A DNA stretch of 64,000 nt from an uncultured Sulfitobacter sp. (GTDB lineage Bacteria; Pseudomonadota; Alphaproteobacteria; Rhodobacterales; Rhodobacteraceae): NCBI RefSeq assembly GCF_947502895.1, contig NZ_CANNBM010000003.1, positions 1-64,000 on the forward strand, given 5' to 3'. Under the pieces are notes generated by a model. The model had not been told where the DNA came from, ran no database searches, and saw nothing but the letters and a program-made list of their open reading frames with translations. Shown here one piece after another: positions 52,121 through 60,854 of this stretch (within the stretch, counting starts at the first letter, position 1; every line of letters begins with the position of its first letter). Both the position numbers and the translations under genes were made by a program.

Positions 52121-52473
52121 AACACACAAATGGGCTGGGATATACCTCAGCCCATCTACCCCACCTCGTCTCAGTCAGATTTCTACGTCATCCTGTTTTG
52201 CACAACATTAAGCATGGTTTTGGCATAGTCACTGGTCTACCCTGCAGTGATGAATAACCGAGTAGGACGACCAATAGCTTCACTCATCGCATGCAACTTG
52301 GTCTTGATCGTGTCGAGGTTTCATTACGGTCTCTTTCGAGCAATGTTTGCTATGAAAGGGGAGTAAGAATGGAAACTGGAAACATAGACGAGTGATGCAG
52401 CGCGCTTCGCAGCGGTCAGTAGATTGACCCGACCGCAAGCGGCCTCTGTTTTTGGGAAATCGCCTTTCGACCT
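52121..52473. other. Intergenic stretch between convergent operons, with a hairpin
   Basis: 353 bases. ATGGGCTG (52130-52137) pairs with CAGCCCAT (52148-52155) around a ten-base loop just after the plus-strand operon, probably a terminator though without a clear T-run. The rest holds no supported gene. Confidence 0.55.
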
Positions 52474-54174
52474 CTATTCCTTATGGTCACCCTTTACTTG
52501 ATCAAACCAAAAGTGAGGTGGCAGTGGCAGACGATGATGTCGGCATGCTGTTAAAAACATCGGAAACATGCCACGTTTAATGGCATCAAAATTAAGTATC
52601 TCGCCATGTTCCTTTGCGATCTCTTGAATCTCAGTTGACAGGGAACCTTTCACTTCATCAAGCCGAAGGGAAGGAACTGGAACCGCAGTGCCGATGCTAT
52701 GGCCGGTCCGCCATATCGCATCATCGGTGCCCTCGTGTGGGACCCAAACCTGTAGGGTCATATGCGCCAGATTTTCATCAACAACCGTCTGAAGCTCCGC
52801 AAGTTCGCCTTTAGCCCCAAGCCTTTCAAGTCCAACGAGGATAAACGGCACAAGCACGCTGCCTGTCGTCGATTTCTTGAAATAGGTATCGCCGCGATCA
52901 ATCAGATGTTGGGCCAGATGCCGGTAATCCTTTATGCAAGTGACCCAGTTAGAACAGCGGATGTATCTGTAGCTCATCCGAGAGGCAACTTCCCGCAGAT
53001 AGCCATCAGCGCTTGCTAAACGCCCGCACGCCTGCGCCAGCAGCATCACCATTCCAATTTCGATTTGGTGATCATCTTTCACAGGGGAAAGCAGAGTATG
53101 ATTGTTGTTTATCATCGAAATCACAAGGTCGAGGGCCTCATCACGCTTGGCAAGATGTGCCGTCTGTTCCTCCCCATCAGCGCGGCAACCAATCGCATGA
53201 TGCCAATGTCCAAGCAAAGCCATGCGACCAAGTGCTTCAAACACTGAAAGGTTAACATCCAAGGCAGACCGAGACCGAACAGACGCTGAAAGAGCATGCA
53301 TTTGTCGCGCATGGGGACCGATCTTTTCAATCAGAAGTTTCTGACTGATCGTGAGGTAGAGCGAAACGATATTGTCGAAAATCTCTATCCGTTCAGCACG
53401 CCGCTTTCTCTTTTTCTTCGGACAGCGACGGACCGCATCCCAAGCGTGCATCAATGCCAGTTCACATGCACGATATGGTGCATCCAGATTACCTGCATCC
53501 AAACCATTGCTTGCCAATATCCAAAGACAGATCAGCATTTGCCGGAGGCGTGTCGTTCCCTTTTTCCCCCGATCCAGGTCGTCCGTCAGTACATCCAGCA
53601 AAGCACGGAAATTTAAGTATGCGTCTTCCGGCTCGCTTACCAGTGCGACGGCTTTCTGAAAGTATAGCCGGTGATCCGGATCAAGCAGCTCTTGTTTTAA
53701 AATCCCAGAAAGGATCAGGTTTGCCATCCTGTCGCCGTTCCATTCTCGAAAATGAAGCATGTCGGCAGTATTGTTGGCGACGAACCCACTCCAAGCGGAT
53801 CTAATACCCTCCTGAATCTCGCCACCCATGCAAACACAAATTGCGACAGGCAACTTTTTATACTGCTCGGGCACCCTATTCGGAATGTAATCGTCCATCA
53901 CTTCACCCAGCGACGGACGGACGGCCTGAATGGTGCCGTCCCAATCCGCGCGACCAAGATCACCGGACTTGATGACGAACAACATCAAGGATTTTTCACC
54001 GTCCGCATCCGGATCGGGGCCGACCGCTGCTACATCGACACCAGCCTGCCGTCCTCCGATGCGTGGATGATGGATCACCTCATACCCAAGCTCGCTGAGA
54101 AGCTGCGGTAGCAAAACATCGAGGCCACCCCGTTCTTTCATTTCTTGTAAATGCTGGCGGACAAGAAGCTTCAT
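52474..54174 (-). CDS. Mrr-like nuclease domain fused to a helical-repeat region
   Basis: 566 residues. The N-terminal 150 residues resemble a Mrr-type PD-(D/E)XK endonuclease: LLPQLLSELGYEVIHHPRIGG, then GVD (Asp47) and FVIKSGDL (Lys69). The Glu/Gln that normally stands two residues before this Lys is Val67, so catalysis may be altered. The rest, to residue 566, is alpha-helical without a named domain. Its ATG overlaps the stop of the upstream gene (ATGA). Third gene of the 60419-52474 operon with the STAND NTPase. The nuclease call is inferred from motif and context. Confidence 0.72.
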   Translation of the reverse strand: MKLLVRQHLQEMKERGGLDVLLPQLLSELGYEVIHHPRIGGRQAGVDVAAVGPDPDADGEKSLMLFVIKSGDLGRADWDGTIQAVRPSLGEVMDDYIPNRVPEQYKKLPVAICVCMGGEIQEGIRSAWSGFVANNTADMLHFREWNGDRMANLILSGILKQELLDPDHRLYFQKAVALVSEPEDAYLNFRALLDVLTDDLDRGKKGTTRLRQMLICLWILASNGLDAGNLDAPYRACELALMHAWDAVRRCPKKKRKRRAERIEIFDNIVSLYLTISQKLLIEKIGPHARQMHALSASVRSRSALDVNLSVFEALGRMALLGHWHHAIGCRADGEEQTAHLAKRDEALDLVISMINNNHTLLSPVKDDHQIEIGMVMLLAQACGRLASADGYLREVASRMSYRYIRCSNWVTCIKDYRHLAQHLIDRGDTYFKKSTTGSVLVPFILVGLERLGAKGELAELQTVVDENLAHMTLQVWVPHEGTDDAIWRTGHSIGTAVPVPSLRLDEVKGSLSTEIQEIAKEHGEILNFDAIKRGMFPMFLTACRHHRLPLPPHFWFDQVKGDHKE

Positions 54175-55868
54175 TTTGAAACCTTCTGCTCATGACGAAA
54201 GACTTCAAGCAGCCACTCTGTTCCGACTGGATCGAAAATCAGCCCTCGTGGCAATTCACTGCTGACAGACATTTCAGCCATGTTCACGGTCTGCGGACGG
54301 CGCTTCCCTTTATCGTCCATAATGCTGAAGCTCGAACGATCACCATAGAGCAAAGTTTGCGTTGTGAAAACGTCTGCGAAAATTGAATTCTCTCGCGCTG
54401 CTTCATGCATCCGTTCCGCATCCTGAGCCTCCTGAAAGCGAACAAGCCCACGCTGGCCAGATGACGGCTGAAGTTCGACCACCTCGCGTGCTGCATCAAA
54501 ACCGTCCCACACCACCTGCGCCCTACTCAATGCGGTGCGTATTGCGTCATTTCCCGGGGCGTCCGTTTCTGTCTGCTGTTCAAGCCAGTCCTGCAATGCT
54601 CCGCCATAGTTTAGCAGAAGCGGGTCAAACAGAAGTTCAGCAACATCGTCACAAGCCGCACCTTCACGGCGCAGAACAGCAACGATCCAAGATGCTGCCG
54701 TCATCGGCGAAAGAAAGAAATGACCAATCGCTTTGCGACATACAAAGACCTGATCAGCTGCATCTTCAGGAAGCACGTCCGGGGAGACCTCTAAACACGG
54801 CGTTTTACGATTGATTTCGGAAATGTGAGAACCCAGTGCAGAGCACGCATGAAAATCGCCCGACAAGAGCCATGCGGTGACTATTCGAGCGCGATGATCA
54901 TCGCCAGCATTTTTCTGTCGAGACAGGATACGACCCAAGGCTTCGTTCCCGATTTCTCCTTCTGTCACCGACAACAGATTGAACAGTGTTTCAGACACTT
55001 CAATCGGGCGGGATGACCAAAGCTCCTCAAGAGCATCGTTTATCTGTCTGACTGTCCCGCCATTTTTGGGGTCCACGTCAAGCAGGCCCTTCAGGCAGAT
55101 TGAAATTTCGGTGTCGGTCATTTTAGCGCCGTGCCAATAGATCGCCGTTGCGATGAGGTGAACGGCAATCGGTTCCTTAGAGGCGGCAAGTCTTTCCAGC
55201 GCAGATGCAAATCCAGCTCGGTCGACTTCCGGAGCCTTGCTTGCGATATCAAGGGCAGCCTTCACCAACGAGGCAGACTCATCAATTCCAACCTTTTCCG
55301 CCGCAGCCAAGATCAATTCAACCGCGCACGCAGACTGCCCAGCATCGAGTGTCATTCGAGACAAGGCGAGGACCCCGGCTGTCTGCTCCGCGCCGCTCGC
55401 GTCCGCGGAACGAAACGCTTCATCGGGATCATCTTTCGCTTGCAAGGCAAAAACCAAGTGCTCCTGCGAAAGCACATCACCACCACGCGCAGCGGCAATA
55501 ACTTCGTCGGAGCGACGTTCATCGGCGGCACACCACTCTCGAAACGCTGCGTTCGGCTGGTTTGCCGCCAGATCATCCCCGCCCTTGTCAACAAGCGCCT
55601 TAACCAACCGCATGACTTCGAAAGCAGTCACCGTAAGGTGCGGGATTACCTCGCGCAAAATGATCTGCACCTCGAAGAATTCCGCGCCCTCCATTTCCGC
55701 TATCATGCTCAACTCATCATCAGCGAGCAGGACATTCCGCGAAGATGCGCCGCGTGCAAGGGCTGCAATCAGATCATGGTTTTTGCGATCGGAACGCCCA
55801 ATCGCTTTCGCACCTGCGATCAGGCCTTCGGTTCGTCCAATCTGTTCAGGTTCAGATTCGCTTATCAT
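54171..55868 (-). CDS. Helical-repeat protein of unknown function in the STAND operon
   Basis: 565 residues, predicted almost entirely helical with TPR/Sel1-like spacing in residues 90-330, then a mixed C-terminal region (about 420-565). No catalytic motif was found. It starts 12 bases after the NTPase gene stop and overlaps the Mrr-like gene, so the three are co-translated. It might be an adaptor or a target-sensing subunit. No family recognised. Confidence 0.7.
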   Translation of the reverse strand: MISESEPEQIGRTEGLIAGAKAIGRSDRKNHDLIAALARGASSRNVLLADDELSMIAEMEGAEFFEVQIILREVIPHLTVTAFEVMRLVKALVDKGGDDLAANQPNAAFREWCAADERRSDEVIAAARGGDVLSQEHLVFALQAKDDPDEAFRSADASGAEQTAGVLALSRMTLDAGQSACAVELILAAAEKVGIDESASLVKAALDIASKAPEVDRAGFASALERLAASKEPIAVHLIATAIYWHGAKMTDTEISICLKGLLDVDPKNGGTVRQINDALEELWSSRPIEVSETLFNLLSVTEGEIGNEALGRILSRQKNAGDDHRARIVTAWLLSGDFHACSALGSHISEINRKTPCLEVSPDVLPEDAADQVFVCRKAIGHFFLSPMTAASWIVAVLRREGAACDDVAELLFDPLLLNYGGALQDWLEQQTETDAPGNDAIRTALSRAQVVWDGFDAAREVVELQPSSGQRGLVRFQEAQDAERMHEAARENSIFADVFTTQTLLYGDRSSFSIMDDKGKRRPQTVNMAEMSVSSELPRGLIFDPVGTEWLLEVFRHEQKVSK

Positions 55869-55880
55869 CTCAGCTCTACT

Positions 55881-58800
55881 TTATACTGATAATTGGCTGG
55901 GCTTGGTTGGCAAAAATACCTGATTAGGCGTATCATTGCCGTATAACGTTTTTGCTCGCTTAGTGCCCCACTTCTTTATACGGTCTTTGCGCGCCCCCGT
56001 GAATAAGCTCGCAAAAGCATGCCATCTATTATCGACATGGTAGATTTTTTCGTCGTAATCGCTTCGTGCATCTACGACTTTGGAAGCCAGCGTTAAATTC
56101 AGCCAGAAATCGTCTGGGGTTCGGGCGCTCCACATTTCTTTTATCCAATGCTCTGCCCAGCGTGCCCTAACGTGTGCATGCTTTGCAGCTTTCATTGCTC
56201 TACCTACAAATCCCGTGGAAGGATCGAGGTGATCTAATATCTTTTCGAAATGATCAAACTGGCTTGAAAAGCCCGCAATTGTTATTCCAAGCGCATTGTC
56301 AACAGGGCGTTCGGAACTGGCCAATTCGTTGGCTAAATCAATGATGAAGATTTTTGCTCCAAATCGCTCTGCGGCGAGGATTTCCAAAGCCAAAAGGTCA
56401 TCGGAAACACAATCCTCGAGTCGCTTCCTCCATAGGGCTTTCATAATGGGAGTGGCTGGACAGCTCCATACGGCTTTGTGTTCCATTGATAGTCCGTCCG
56501 GATACATGCGCTGGACAAAGCATTCAGCACCAATTGCTCTATCAAACAACCGAATGGCAGCATTTTCATCAGCATCAAAAGTTGCAGCAGCAATCATGAA
56601 CGCGAAGTCTTTGAACCAGTAGAACTGAAGGCTGGACAAGTCTTGCAGGAGGTGTGCCCACTGTAAGCCAAGCTCCCTTCTGTTTTTGAGCATCCGACAA
56701 AAGCTGTCAAAGTCAATCTGCTCGGCAACAATCAAAGCATCTTTCTCTGCCAGCATCTCTTCCATCTTTATGAAAAGATCGTGGTTGCGTTTTTGTCGGG
56801 TTCGAAATTCCTCGTTAGTCTCCTCTCCCGAAAAAAATGAAGGTTTGTCGTTATTAGTGGTTTCAGGAATGCTGGGGTCGATTGAACGAAAACTATGCAA
56901 GACATGGTCATTTGGCTCAATTGTGGCTTTGATTGGCAATGGCACGAAACCACCAGATTGATCTGCAGCTTGTCTTAAGCGGGTATCGAAAATCTTGATG
57001 ATCGCGGGGCTAATATCATTGCCGATCTGGTGCTCAGCAAGATACCAGGACTCTGGTGCAATGCGCGGAAGAACGTCATCGAACTCGGCCTCGCCACATA
57101 CCACTGCATCAATTAGAAGTGCTGATCCGCAAGCATTTTCATAGCCTTTCGACCCAGTATTTTCAGAAGCGCTCCATGATCCATACAGGTGGTGTTGCCT
57201 CAAAAATTTGTTCTTCGTATTAAGCCCGACTTCAAAGGCAGCAGCCCGCACAAGCTTGTTCTCACTTGTGATAAACAACGCGACCTTTTCCTCAAGTTCG
57301 GTGCTCAGACCTTCAAAGGTATGGGCTAAAAGGGACAGCGCGCCGAAGGCAGCATTTTCATCACCGGTCATCTCCGCAGCATCTAATGCTGCAATAACAG
57401 CCGCTTCTAACGGCCTCTTAAAGCTTGGAATGCAGTCGACGGAATAATTTCCAGCGATGCTTTTCGAGGTGAGGAGTTCAAGTTGCTCATCGCCAGTCAG
57501 TTGATGCATTGCGAACTTTGTCATGAAATGTTTCACGATTCCGACATCGTTCTCTGGCAGCGTGTCCAGCCGGTGCTCCTCTTGCAGACGCTTTGATAAA
57601 GCAAGGGCATCGTTGCGGTCCAATAGAGGTGCGAGAGACGTCGCACACAAGGCAATCTGGCGAAGCGGCATGCCCTCCCGTGAAAGGATTGATTGGCAAA
57701 ACTCTCGTCCTTTTGCGACTGCGACTTCAGGACCGAAACGGCTTACCGCGCACAAGCGATCTTCATAGTCCATGTCTTCGGATCCACGGTGCATCCCCGT
57801 GAGAAGCAGATCAGTATCAATCTCGGAGAATTGTTGAATAGTTGGGTCAACGTTAGCGGCCCGATCAGAATTAGGATCACATGGATCGGTCGCACATATC
57901 TTTTCACGAAGAGAAACGAAGTCTCGGTGTAGTTCGAGGTCCTTCCGCAGACCCTCGCCAATCACATATGCTTCTTTTGCATGCACCTCCTTACCCGTTG
58001 CATACAACATACGAACAAGAGACCACTTCCCCGCACGCGAGGTATTTTCGGCTCTGAATGGCTCGGCAGCCTCCAAGAAGGCTTGTCCAGCTTCAACTGG
58101 GTCGACACGATTGAAGTCAGTAAGTTGGTCAAATGATTTTCGTGCTTGGTAAACACTATGATCCAGATGAAAGCCAAAACCGAGAGTTGCGAGGCTTGAA
58201 GCCCAAGGTGCAAGAGGCAAGCCTGCCAGGAGTTCAAGCGCCTGCGTAAGAAGGCTGTCTGTGTCGCCCCGTACAACCACACAGGAATTAAAGACTTTGC
58301 ATTCATGTGCAGAGAAAGATGCTATCGCTCCATCTATCTCTTTCTGTCGCTTCGCGGCTCGCTCCTCGTCTTTCTCATCTGCGCGCCCATATTTGGTCTG
58401 TTGGTTCAAAGCGTCAGGGTTGATATGTCGCAGCCAATCAAGAACAGCCGCATTAACGGCAGGTCTTGTATCTTGTGACACAGACATCTGCTTCACAGCT
58501 TCCAGGAGCCATTTCTCATTGATCGGATTCCGCCATTCCAAGAGCTTGTGCCTGGCTGCGCTAAGCGTCGCCTCTGGGCGCTGTCTTACGATATCGAAAA
58601 ATTGTGGATATGCGTTCTCATCAAGGTTCTGCATTTCACAGAAAGCAGAAACGAGACATTCGAACACTTTTGCATCATAGCGCTCAGGGTCGAATGCACA
58701 AATATGTAATGCTGCCAAGACAACGCGGCTGGTTTCATCAAGTGCCGCAATGGGCTCGATGAGTGCTGCGGCGGTTGCTTCAAGCTCTTCTCGGTCCAGC

Positions 58801-60419
58801 ACCGACTGCAAAATCCGATCGACAAGCGCAAACCCGAGAGCAAGCGACAGCCCTTCTCCAAGAAGTTTGTAACCACCGCGCGGTCCCGGCAAAGATTGAA
58901 AAAAGCGCGTTTCTTTAACGGCCCGCAATTCACCTTCAAAAACCAGATCCGTCCCGGCACCTGCACCCGTTCTAATCGTATCCAAAAGTTGGCCAGCGCT
59001 TTCGCTCAGAGCGAGACACAATTCGTCTGGAGATTGTGTTTCAAAACCGTCGACCTGCATCCGGTTGATATGCTCGAATAGCAGGGCATCGACGCTCAGC
59101 CCTTTCCAAGCGTCAGGATTGTCTCTGGGTAAAATTGAAAGTGCAATGCCAAGCAGCCTCGGGTTAAGAAGGCTTTGGAGCGTTGTTGCATCAAGAGACG
59201 ACGGATCAATATCAACTTTGTTCAAAATTTGATCGCGTTCGCTTGCACTCCAGTTCCCAATGTTCAGTCTCTGGGGGCGGTCGAAACCGCGTTGCACATG
59301 CCGCGTAAAAAACTGTGGCCTAGAGGTAACAAGAAGTTTGCCGCCGCGATCTTCAACAAAGCCTTCAAGCAGCGTCAGGATCCGGTCCCATGGGACCGCT
59401 GGTCTTTGGTTCACGCCGTCCACAACAAGCAAAAAGCCCTTTGATGGTGCGTTAAATTCCCATGCAGCGAGACGACGTTGCCACCGCGCAATATTTCTGT
59501 GAGCGTTCTCGGTCTGAGCGGCAAATTCACGAATGAGCAAGCTCTCAAGCTGTGCATCATCAATGCCTTCAAATTTTTCAGCCCCAAGAATTACAGATAA
59601 GCCTTCGAATTCAACAGCCGCCTCTGCTGCGACCCAGCTCTTGCCGACACCTTCGGTGCCAAGCACGATACAAGTGGTCGCAGCCTGTAGACTGGAGATG
59701 ACAGCATCCCTTGAAGTCTTGCGCGTAATAACAGGAATATCTTGTTGGCGGGGGGCAATTGGCTGGCCTAACCGTGATCTTGATTTTTTCTGCGACGATA
59801 AAGTTGCCTGCAACCAAGACTTGTTCGCCTGAACGGCCTGCCTGCCAGAAAGTTCCGCAGCAGAAAATTCTTCCAAAAGCCCCTTCCAACGCTTCTGGGC
59901 GTCAGGCTCACTCCGAAGATGCTCCAATATGCATTCAAGCTCAGCTTCATTAGATGACCCAGCAGTTTTGCCAGTAATCCATCCCGCAATGTCCGGCCCC
60001 GCGTTCGCCAGTGTAATTGCTAGAGATGGAAGAGCCTGATCGTTCCAGTCGAGCACAAGCACCGCAATACCTTGCTTCTCCCCATCACTCCTCAAATCTT
60101 GGGCAATCTGGTTTCTCACTTCGGTCGTTGCGCCCAGGACCCAAAGAATCTCTGCTTCATCTTTTCTACGGGAAATATCTGCAATTTTTGAGATGACCAG
60201 CTCCCGCTTGAGGTCAGATGAATATCTCTTTGCTTCGAAGCATACGGGCCTTAGGCGATCTTCACCTTGACCATCTACCCCGAACTGGAATCCACTCGCC
60301 GCAAGCCGCATCGGATTGCCCGTTATTCGGGCCAAGGCCAGCGCCAGAAGTCCCTCAAATCCGTCTTTTCCAGCAGGTTTTAGGTTCTCGAGCGCTATTT
60401 TAAGCGGATCTAAACTCAT
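55881..60419 (-). CDS. PD-(D/E)XK nuclease - STAND NTPase - helical-repeat protein (Avs-like)
   Basis: 1512 residues from ATG 60419; an in-frame TTG at 60467 has no ribosome binding site. Three parts: a nuclease-like domain (about 1-130) with GVDG (Asp49) and FEAK (Glu62, Lys64); a P-loop NTPase with Walker A GTEGVGKS (254-261), Walker B LLVVD (330-334) and a sensor LLVTSRPQF near 362-370; and about 1000 residues of helical repeats to the end. This order of effector, STAND NTPase and large sensor is that of Avs (AVAST) anti-phage proteins. The domain order and the two following genes differ from Avs types I know. Function inferred. Confidence 0.8.
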   Translation of the reverse strand: MSLDPLKIALENLKPAGKDGFEGLLALALARITGNPMRLAASGFQFGVDGQGEDRLRPVCFEAKRYSSDLKRELVISKIADISRRKDEAEILWVLGATTEVRNQIAQDLRSDGEKQGIAVLVLDWNDQALPSLAITLANAGPDIAGWITGKTAGSSNEAELECILEHLRSEPDAQKRWKGLLEEFSAAELSGRQAVQANKSWLQATLSSQKKSRSRLGQPIAPRQQDIPVITRKTSRDAVISSLQAATTCIVLGTEGVGKSWVAAEAAVEFEGLSVILGAEKFEGIDDAQLESLLIREFAAQTENAHRNIARWQRRLAAWEFNAPSKGFLLVVDGVNQRPAVPWDRILTLLEGFVEDRGGKLLVTSRPQFFTRHVQRGFDRPQRLNIGNWSASERDQILNKVDIDPSSLDATTLQSLLNPRLLGIALSILPRDNPDAWKGLSVDALLFEHINRMQVDGFETQSPDELCLALSESAGQLLDTIRTGAGAGTDLVFEGELRAVKETRFFQSLPGPRGGYKLLGEGLSLALGFALVDRILQSVLDREELEATAAALIEPIAALDETSRVVLAALHICAFDPERYDAKVFECLVSAFCEMQNLDENAYPQFFDIVRQRPEATLSAARHKLLEWRNPINEKWLLEAVKQMSVSQDTRPAVNAAVLDWLRHINPDALNQQTKYGRADEKDEERAAKRQKEIDGAIASFSAHECKVFNSCVVVRGDTDSLLTQALELLAGLPLAPWASSLATLGFGFHLDHSVYQARKSFDQLTDFNRVDPVEAGQAFLEAAEPFRAENTSRAGKWSLVRMLYATGKEVHAKEAYVIGEGLRKDLELHRDFVSLREKICATDPCDPNSDRAANVDPTIQQFSEIDTDLLLTGMHRGSEDMDYEDRLCAVSRFGPEVAVAKGREFCQSILSREGMPLRQIALCATSLAPLLDRNDALALSKRLQEEHRLDTLPENDVGIVKHFMTKFAMHQLTGDEQLELLTSKSIAGNYSVDCIPSFKRPLEAAVIAALDAAEMTGDENAAFGALSLLAHTFEGLSTELEEKVALFITSENKLVRAAAFEVGLNTKNKFLRQHHLYGSWSASENTGSKGYENACGSALLIDAVVCGEAEFDDVLPRIAPESWYLAEHQIGNDISPAIIKIFDTRLRQAADQSGGFVPLPIKATIEPNDHVLHSFRSIDPSIPETTNNDKPSFFSGEETNEEFRTRQKRNHDLFIKMEEMLAEKDALIVAEQIDFDSFCRMLKNRRELGLQWAHLLQDLSSLQFYWFKDFAFMIAAATFDADENAAIRLFDRAIGAECFVQRMYPDGLSMEHKAVWSCPATPIMKALWRKRLEDCVSDDLLALEILAAERFGAKIFIIDLANELASSERPVDNALGITIAGFSSQFDHFEKILDHLDPSTGFVGRAMKAAKHAHVRARWAEHWIKEMWSARTPDDFWLNLTLASKVVDARSDYDEKIYHVDNRWHAFASLFTGARKDRIKKWGTKRAKTLYGNDTPNQVFLPTKPSQLSV

Positions 60420-60854
60420 AGGTGCATTAAATTCCAGTTTAGTGGTGAGATAATAAACCGACCACAAGGATGGACCAGTTTGTGACCGTTTCTGTCATGG
60501 AAATATAAGCCTATCGTTTCCCATAATCTATATGGCCCATGTCTCAACACTACCAATAGGATAGAATCCCCATCGCGTTCCAGTCCTTACCTGCAGGTAA
60601 GTAAATCTGGCCACACAGGCCTGATGAGCTTGCCTTTGACCACCTCCCCCTCGCTTGAACCACCCGCCTCGTATCTATTTACTTAGTGGGATGAACTTCC
60701 TCAGTTAGTTCTGTTCACGATGTGGGAATTCGGGCCCAGACAACAGACAGGTGCGCGAATAATGCATGATACAAACTGCCCAGATAGAACTCCTCGCCCC
60801 TCGTCGATTTTCCCTAAGGTCGCGCGACCGGCATGCCCTTTCCATACTGTTTTC
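60420..60854. other. Promoter-bearing gap between two large minus-strand genes
   Basis: 435 bases. It separates the partial nuclease gene from the STAND operon, so the latter probably has its own promoter here. It contains the 16-base palindrome at 60586-60601 (separate entry). No gene was found in it. Confidence 0.5.
60586..60601. promoter_or_regulatory. Perfect 16-base palindrome, candidate operator
   Basis: CTTACCTGCAGGTAAG reads the same on both strands without a loop. It lies about 170 bases upstream of the STAND operon start and could be bound by a dimeric repressor. No regulator gene is adjacent in the window. Confidence 0.45.

Noticed and set aside
55131..55889. 252-codon plus-strand frame opposite the helical STAND-operon gene
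   Set aside because: Basic, low-complexity translation without family similarity; the minus frame fits operon overlaps.
60419..60467. Longer start of the STAND protein at TTG 60467
   Set aside because: No ribosome binding site and 16 residues unlike a domain start; ATG 60419 is more likely.
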